Source: Telopea speciosissima | Taxonomy: Eukaryota; Streptophyta; Magnoliopsida; Proteales; Proteaceae | Length of the DNA stretch: 64,000 nt | NCBI RefSeq assembly: GCF_018873765.1 | Contig: NC_057919.1 | Span: forward strand, 65,466,984 to 65,530,983 | Direction of reading: 5' to 3' | Shown here: positions 59,159-64,000 of the stretch, piece by piece | Layout of the letters: each line of letters starts with the position of its first letter | How positions within the stretch are numbered: position 1 is the stretch's first letter | The notes under the pieces: generated by a model | The model's database searches: none | Told to the model about the DNA's origin: nothing | What the model saw: only the letters and a program-made list of their open reading frames with translations | Program-made: the position numbers and the translations under genes

Positions 59159-62100
59159 ATGGCATCTTTGGCTCAGCAGTTTGCAGGCCTGAGATGTTCA
59201 CTTCTCTCCTCCTCTATCCTCTCCAAGCCCTTCTCTCCAAAACCTCAAAAGACTGCCTTTTCCCCCATCGTCTCTGCTGTGGCCATTTCAAATTCCCAGA
59301 CTACAGAGAGACGGAGGCTCAAGGAAATGTTTGAAGAAGCTTACGACCGATGCCGTACAGCTCCGATGGAAGGTGTATCATTTACATTGGAAGATTTCCA
59401 TGCTGCACTCGACAAGTACGACTTCAATTTCGAAATTGGCACCAAGGTGAAAGAGAGTTGGATCCCCATTCTTTTTCACCCCTTCTAACGAGTAAAAAAT
59501 AACTTTTCGATGGTTAGGGGATTGAATGAGTAATTATTGCTGAATTATGTCAAATATTCGATGATGTTCCATGGTTTAGCTTGAGAATTTGTTCTTTCTC
59601 CAGGGTGTTTTTATTATTTGGGTTTCTGAAGAACTGCTTATGTTTAATCAGTCTGGCTAATTCATAACTGGACCTCTTGTTGGATTTGTGTGGACATTGA
59701 ATCACATTGGTTGATGGGTGTGAATTTGAACTTATTATAATAATGACGTTAATGGAGATCTTTGTGCTTGAATTCATGGTATCGATCATATGCGTCTTAC
59801 TGAGCTTTTTACAATTGGAGAATCTGGTTGATACATAGGGATTCACAGTCTCACGTTAGTTGGTTTTGGAAACATTTTCATACTGAGTTTGAAAGCAATA
59901 AATATGTCAAATCTATATACATTGGCCTTCTCAGTTTGTACCACTGAATAGACTGTCTTGGATGTTCTAGATGCTTATTGTTGTGGGTAAAAACTAGCCT
60001 CAAGGGGGACTAAGATAGTCCCACATCGGTGAGTGAAGGGAAGACCGTGGTCCATAGAAGGATTGGAGTCCTCACTCCCTCATGAGGCCTTTTAAAACCA
60101 TGAGGGTGACATTAAGCTAGCTTCAGCGGGCATCCCAGAGTAGACAATATCATGAGATGTGTTCCCTGACCTCATCATTGGCTAGACTTGTGGTCATGGG
60201 TTCAACCCCCACAGTGGGTGCCAACTGCCAATCTGTAGCCGCGGAAATCCGCACGAGGTAAATCTGCACATAGAGAGTCAAGAAAACAGGACTGAGGAGG
60301 TCACCGGAGGGGGCTCCAGTGGGGACTCTCTGGTGTCTATGTCAGAATTCCTGGCAAACAGCAGTGAAAAAGGGCAGAAAAAGAAGTAGGCTTAAGATTA
60401 GATGTTTTCACCTGCGTACTATGAGTAGTGTTGATCTATTTATAGGATGAGGGAGGAATGTCCTCAATTCACGTAGTCTTGAGTTCACGCATACCACGTA
60501 GATCTTAGTCCACTTGGGAACTGCTAACAGAATGATTTGTCTTTATTCGTAACTGGCATCATGGAGAGTCCCATGTTTGTTAGCCTATCATGGAAAGTTT
60601 TGATCATGAGCTAGGTATGGGGAATCAAATCTCAACGTTTCCTTATGGCTTTAGGCCCATCGCATGTTGGGCTTGATTTCGTGCCTCTAGGCTTGATTTT
60701 TGCCACATGGCGACCACCATTGGTGGCCTGGTTTTATGTATATCACTTATTGTAAACTTTTATGCTTTTTTTTTCTTCTGGGTTGAGTCTTTATTGCATG
60801 GTTTTCTCATCAGAAACTTTTGTGGAATGAGAATCTTAGGCTATTTTACATTCATAAACTTTAGACCTTTTCATAAACAAATACTCTGTCCTTCATTCTT
60901 TTAGAGTACCTATTCCACATTAATGTCAGAATCTGAATGCAGATATTCCACTTAATTACTTAACAAAATTTGGTTCTTTGTAGAGGCAATTTATCAAAAG
61001 TCACTCTTTTAAGTACTTCACTTCTTTTAAAGCTTTGGGTGTAGTCAATTGCGATTCTATTTGCTTGGAAGAGTTGTTTGATGACCTGGACCTTCATTTT
61101 CTTTCAGGTCAAAGGGACAGTATTCTGTACAGATGCTAATGGAGCAGTAGTTGACATTTTTGCAAAATCTTCGGCCTACCTACCTGTCAAAGAGGCATGT
61201 ATGCATAGGATAAAACATGTAGAGGAAGCAGGCATTGTTCCTGGCTTACAATCAGAGTTTGAAATTATTGGGGAGAATCAAGCTGACAATAGCTTGATCT
61301 TGAGCTTATGTGCAATCCAGTACAACCTTGCATATGAGCGATGTAGACAGCTTCAGGCTGAGGATGTGGTCGTCAATGGTAAGGTGGGAAGGTTACATTA
61401 CAATAAAATATTTTATTGCAGCCTATTAATGGCATGTCCTGTTCTTCTAATCAGGCTATGTAGGAAATAGGTACCATCTTTCTCCTGTTAATAATATGTT
61501 ATCTTTTATGCAATATGGCATTATCATTGACACTGATTTTTCTGGGAGGCAAGTATCTCTAGTTAAGTAACTGACCAGTTCTAGTCAACATTTCAAGTTA
61601 TTCATTCTGTACCATCTTCAAGTTTAATATTCTACCCTTGCTATCATCACTGCTCATGGAAATTAATTTTTCCTTTTTTCCAATGTTTATTATGTTCCTC
61701 TTTTTCTTTGTACTGTATTATCTTGAAGTTTGAATAACGATTTCATTTCACTAATTAGAAAGAAAATGCAGATTGTTGGTGGAAATACAGGTGGAGTGGT
61801 AGTAGTTGTGGAGGGCCTTACGGGATTTGTTCCATTCTCACAGATATCATCTGTTTGTTTCTCATCCTAGCTTCTTTTTTTTTTGTGCATTGTTTCCCCA
61901 CCCCCCACTCCCTCTTAAGTCAAGTCCGAAGCATTTCTGAGAAATAAATATTGATGTCTCCATGTGCTTACTAGAAATCAACAGCAGAAGAGCTCCTAAA
62001 TAAGGAGCTTCCACTGAAATTTATGGAGGTTGATGAGGAGAAGTCCAGACTTGTCTTCAGTAACCGCAAGGTCATGGCTGACAGCCAGGTGCATCTTGGG

Positions 62101-62901
62101 ATTGGATCAGTTGTTACTGGAACTGTGCAGAGTCTGAAGCCATATGGTGCCTTCATTGACATTGGTGGGATTAATGGCCTTCTCCATATCAGTCAGATCA
62201 GTCATGATCGTGTTTCCGATATCTCTATTGTCCTTCAACCTGGTGACACCCTAAAGGTACTTCTTAAACCAAAATACCAGTTCTATTGTGAAACTTGATG
62301 GCCATCTCACAAAGGTTGTCTTTGGAATTTCTAAAATTTTATTTTATAAACTGCTTGTCTTTTGTGAAGGTCATGATACTGAGCCATGACCGTGAGAGAG
62401 GCCGGGTGAGTCTGTCTACCAAAAAACTAGAACCTACGCCTGGAGACATGATTCACAATCCAGAGCTTGTTTTTGAGAAGGTAATTTTTTTCTTTTAAAG
62501 AGTTGTCGTGTACTATTCTCGTTTTTACTCTTACTAATGTTATGTTGTAGTTCTAGAGCATAATAACTGTCCCTTGTGTGCTTCAGGTTAACCTTTTGAA
62601 TAAATTCATATTGGTCTTGATATTAGTGTAATTTAACAGATGTGAGTAGAGAGTATTAGCAGGGACGCTGTAAACTATTTCCGTTCTTTTTTTTTTCTCC
62701 CCACACCCAGCGGTCATTGGGTGGCACCCCATCCTGATTTTTTCATGTCCTGTACTCCCTCATGTTTGTCCAATCTGGAGTTGTAACAGTATTTTTCTGA
62801 TCATGTTATAACAGGCAGAGGAGATGGCTAGGACATTCAGACAGCGAATAGCCCAAGCAGAAGCCATGGCCCGTGCTGACATGTTGAGATTCCAGCCAGA
62901 G
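59159..62901 (+). CDS. RPS1: Plastid 30S ribosomal protein S1 (3' end outside window)
   Basis: Six exons are present: 59159-59446, 61108-61383, 61772-61852, 61975-62256, 62370-62480 and 62815-62901, all phase 0, encoding 375 residues. Spinach RPS1 has about 410, so the last part lies beyond the right edge. Bacterial-type S1 binds mRNA and helps initiation on the small subunit; this is the chloroplast form. Residues 1-42 ([19 protein letters not shown]...) are a Ser-rich transit peptide. Three S1 domains follow: about 95-165 ([17 protein letters not shown]), 183-245 ([29 protein letters not shown]) and 257-327 ([35 protein letters not shown]). Then come [19 protein letters not shown] and [22 protein letters not shown]. 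The acceptor at 61772 is chosen over one 15 bp upstream because it restores the family spacing. Intron 1 (1.66 kb) holds repeat insertions. Confidence 0.96.
59985..60240 (+). repeat. Repeat with snRNA-type USE motif in RPS1 intron 1
   Basis: Contains AGTCCCACATCGGTGAG (a perfect plant upstream sequence element core) at about 60030, TTTTAAAACCATGAGG at 60089, GGGCATCCCAGAGTAGACAATATC, and a tRNA-box-B-like GTCATGGGTTCAACCCCCAC near 60193. These motifs commonly travel together in dispersed plant repeats; no U-snRNA body follows. Confidence 0.5.
60241..60730. mobile_element. LTR-like repeat in RPS1 intron 1
   Basis: Shares GGAGGGGGCTCCAGTGGGGA...CTCT(G)GTGTCTATGTCAG with the insert at 36325-36835, making a two-member family in this window. 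Such GGGGGCTCC blocks are usual in LTRs of plant Gypsy elements. The ends are not defined. Fossil. Confidence 0.45.
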
Positions 62902-64000
62902 GTATTTCTTCAGATATTCAGTTCGTAGGTGTTTGAAAAGTAGAGAGGAATGAAAGAAGAAAAACTAAATATTTAGCTCTCTTACTGATTTTTAACTAAC
63001 AAAAGAGCAAAAGTGATGTAGGACAAAACATGAGGAAGAAGAGGCCAAAACACTGTTTGTGTGAACAGCGTCACAGCCCATATTTTCCTTGTGGGATATT
63101 TTTTGGAAGATTTTGTGGGCCCATCAAGTGGAGAAAGATTCTATCCTAATGCTGCCATAGTTTAGTTTCTATTTTCCGTTTTAGAAAGTATAGTAGGTAG
63201 TTTCTAATTTCAGTTTGTTACTATTTTTGTTTTGTTCTCTAAAATAGGAGTTTCTATTTTGAAATAAAGTAGCTAGATTTTTTAGGAAGTTTCTATTTTG
63301 GTTGTAAGCTACTTGGTAGCAAGTTACTTTCTATTTTTTATTTACTTGAGGGGCAAGGTATTGCTGCGTATATATGTAATGGCTCTTAGTAGCCTACAGA
63401 CGATTTAATGAAGTCGATTATTATTGCTTTGAGCCAGTTTTCTCTTGTCCATGTGAGTGACTTGAAGGGCTGGGAGGTCTGGCTGAGAGAGCCAAAACCG
63501 TAGGGCTGAGAGAGTCGAGTCTCCTTATCCTTCCCTCCTATTCTATGTTCTCTTCTTTATTATTCCTCTACTCCCAATCGAGTGTGCTTGCTGCTGTCTC
63601 TTGTGTCTGTAACTATTGCTGCTGGAGAGTCCTTGAAGACCTGAATCGATACCACAATCAACACCAAGTATCGCTGCTTCTGTTTACACAATCAAGTAAA
63701 AGACTGTTGCACCCTGCGGCTCTGTTTCTCTTCTGATTCTGCTGCAACTTCAAGGCTTCAGATCTCTTCAGCTACTGAACCTATTGAGGTCATATTTGAA
63801 GCGTCTGGAGAGTACAACCTGCTCATCAATTGACTCTGTTTGCCTTCCCCAACTGCTGGCCAGATTGGTCAATCGAAGGCTGCAATCATCTCCAACATTC
63901 CAAGGCTGCTGCTGCTGCTCCTGAGAGTTCTCTCTGCTGCAACATCTGAGTTAGATATCTCCATATTCCTTCATTAAATCAAACCCTGCTGAGTTTTAGA
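62902..64000. other. RPS1 last visible intron, unidentified repeat-like sequence
   Basis: Begins with the donor GTATTT after exon 6. No sequence resembling the RPS1 C-terminus is found to the right edge, so this intron exceeds 1.1 kb. 63130-63330 has repeated TAGTTTCTATTTT motifs, and 63360-63560 looks like a promoter/leader of an LTR (TATATATGTAATGG, later CTCC/CTTCTT tracts). No ends were seen, so it is left unclassified. Confidence 0.45.

Noticed and set aside
60025-60040. A U-snRNA gene
   Set aside because: The promoter-like element is there but no U1-U6 sequence follows, and the module looks like part of a dispersed repeat.
60185-60215. A tRNA gene from the box-B-like GGGTTCAACCCC
   Set aside because: No acceptor stem, anticodon arm or box A at the right distance.

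Overview
The window is nuclear DNA from a flowering plant, most likely a eudicot. The evidence is spliced genes with typical plant exon structures, a chloroplast-targeted ribosomal protein gene, PPR genes, a tandem galactinol synthase cluster, and AT-rich intergenic DNA with many plant transposons. I could not settle the genus. No CRISPR array, rRNA, tRNA or operon was seen, and nothing looks bacterial or organellar.

Layout. 1-1.9 kb (+): last exons of an SLC25A44-like mitochondrial carrier. 3.1-4.5 kb: 3' part of a LINE. 7.0-13.2 kb (+): complete ARF1 GTPase gene with a leader intron and repeat-rich long introns. 14.7-17.4 kb: RTE LINE relic, then a 2-kb Mutator-like element holding a solo Copia LTR. 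19.3-25.3 kb: relics of an RNase H-bearing LINE, a PPR gene split by an RTE LINE, a SINE, a Copia tail, and a CYP94-type P450. 25.8-28.2 kb (+): complete TRAPPC4 (Trs23) gene. 31.1-32.6 kb (-): intact intronless P-class PPR gene. 33.7-34.3 kb (-): LINE tail.

34.5-56 kb (-) holds three tandem galactinol synthase genes (GolS), each duplicated with at least 1.7 kb of upstream DNA. Copies 1 and 3 are open. Copy 2 is interrupted in exon 1 by a 5.6-kb Copia element with identical LTRs and an AGACC target duplication, so that insertion is recent. The spacers between copies carry a Gypsy relic, a PIF/Harbinger-like element with a TAA duplication, and other non-autonomous elements.

59.2 kb to the right edge (+): gene for plastid ribosomal protein S1, lacking only its last exon or exons, which must lie beyond the window.

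The genes do not form one pathway. They are ordinary housekeeping genes (ARF1 and TRAPPC4 in vesicle traffic, RPS1 in plastid translation, a PPR in organelle RNA metabolism, a mitochondrial carrier) plus a stress-type raffinose-pathway cluster. I found no convincing new biological system. The most informative features are the GolS triplication with its very young insertion, copy-specific promoter motifs, and several elements whose boundaries can be read to the base from target-site duplications.
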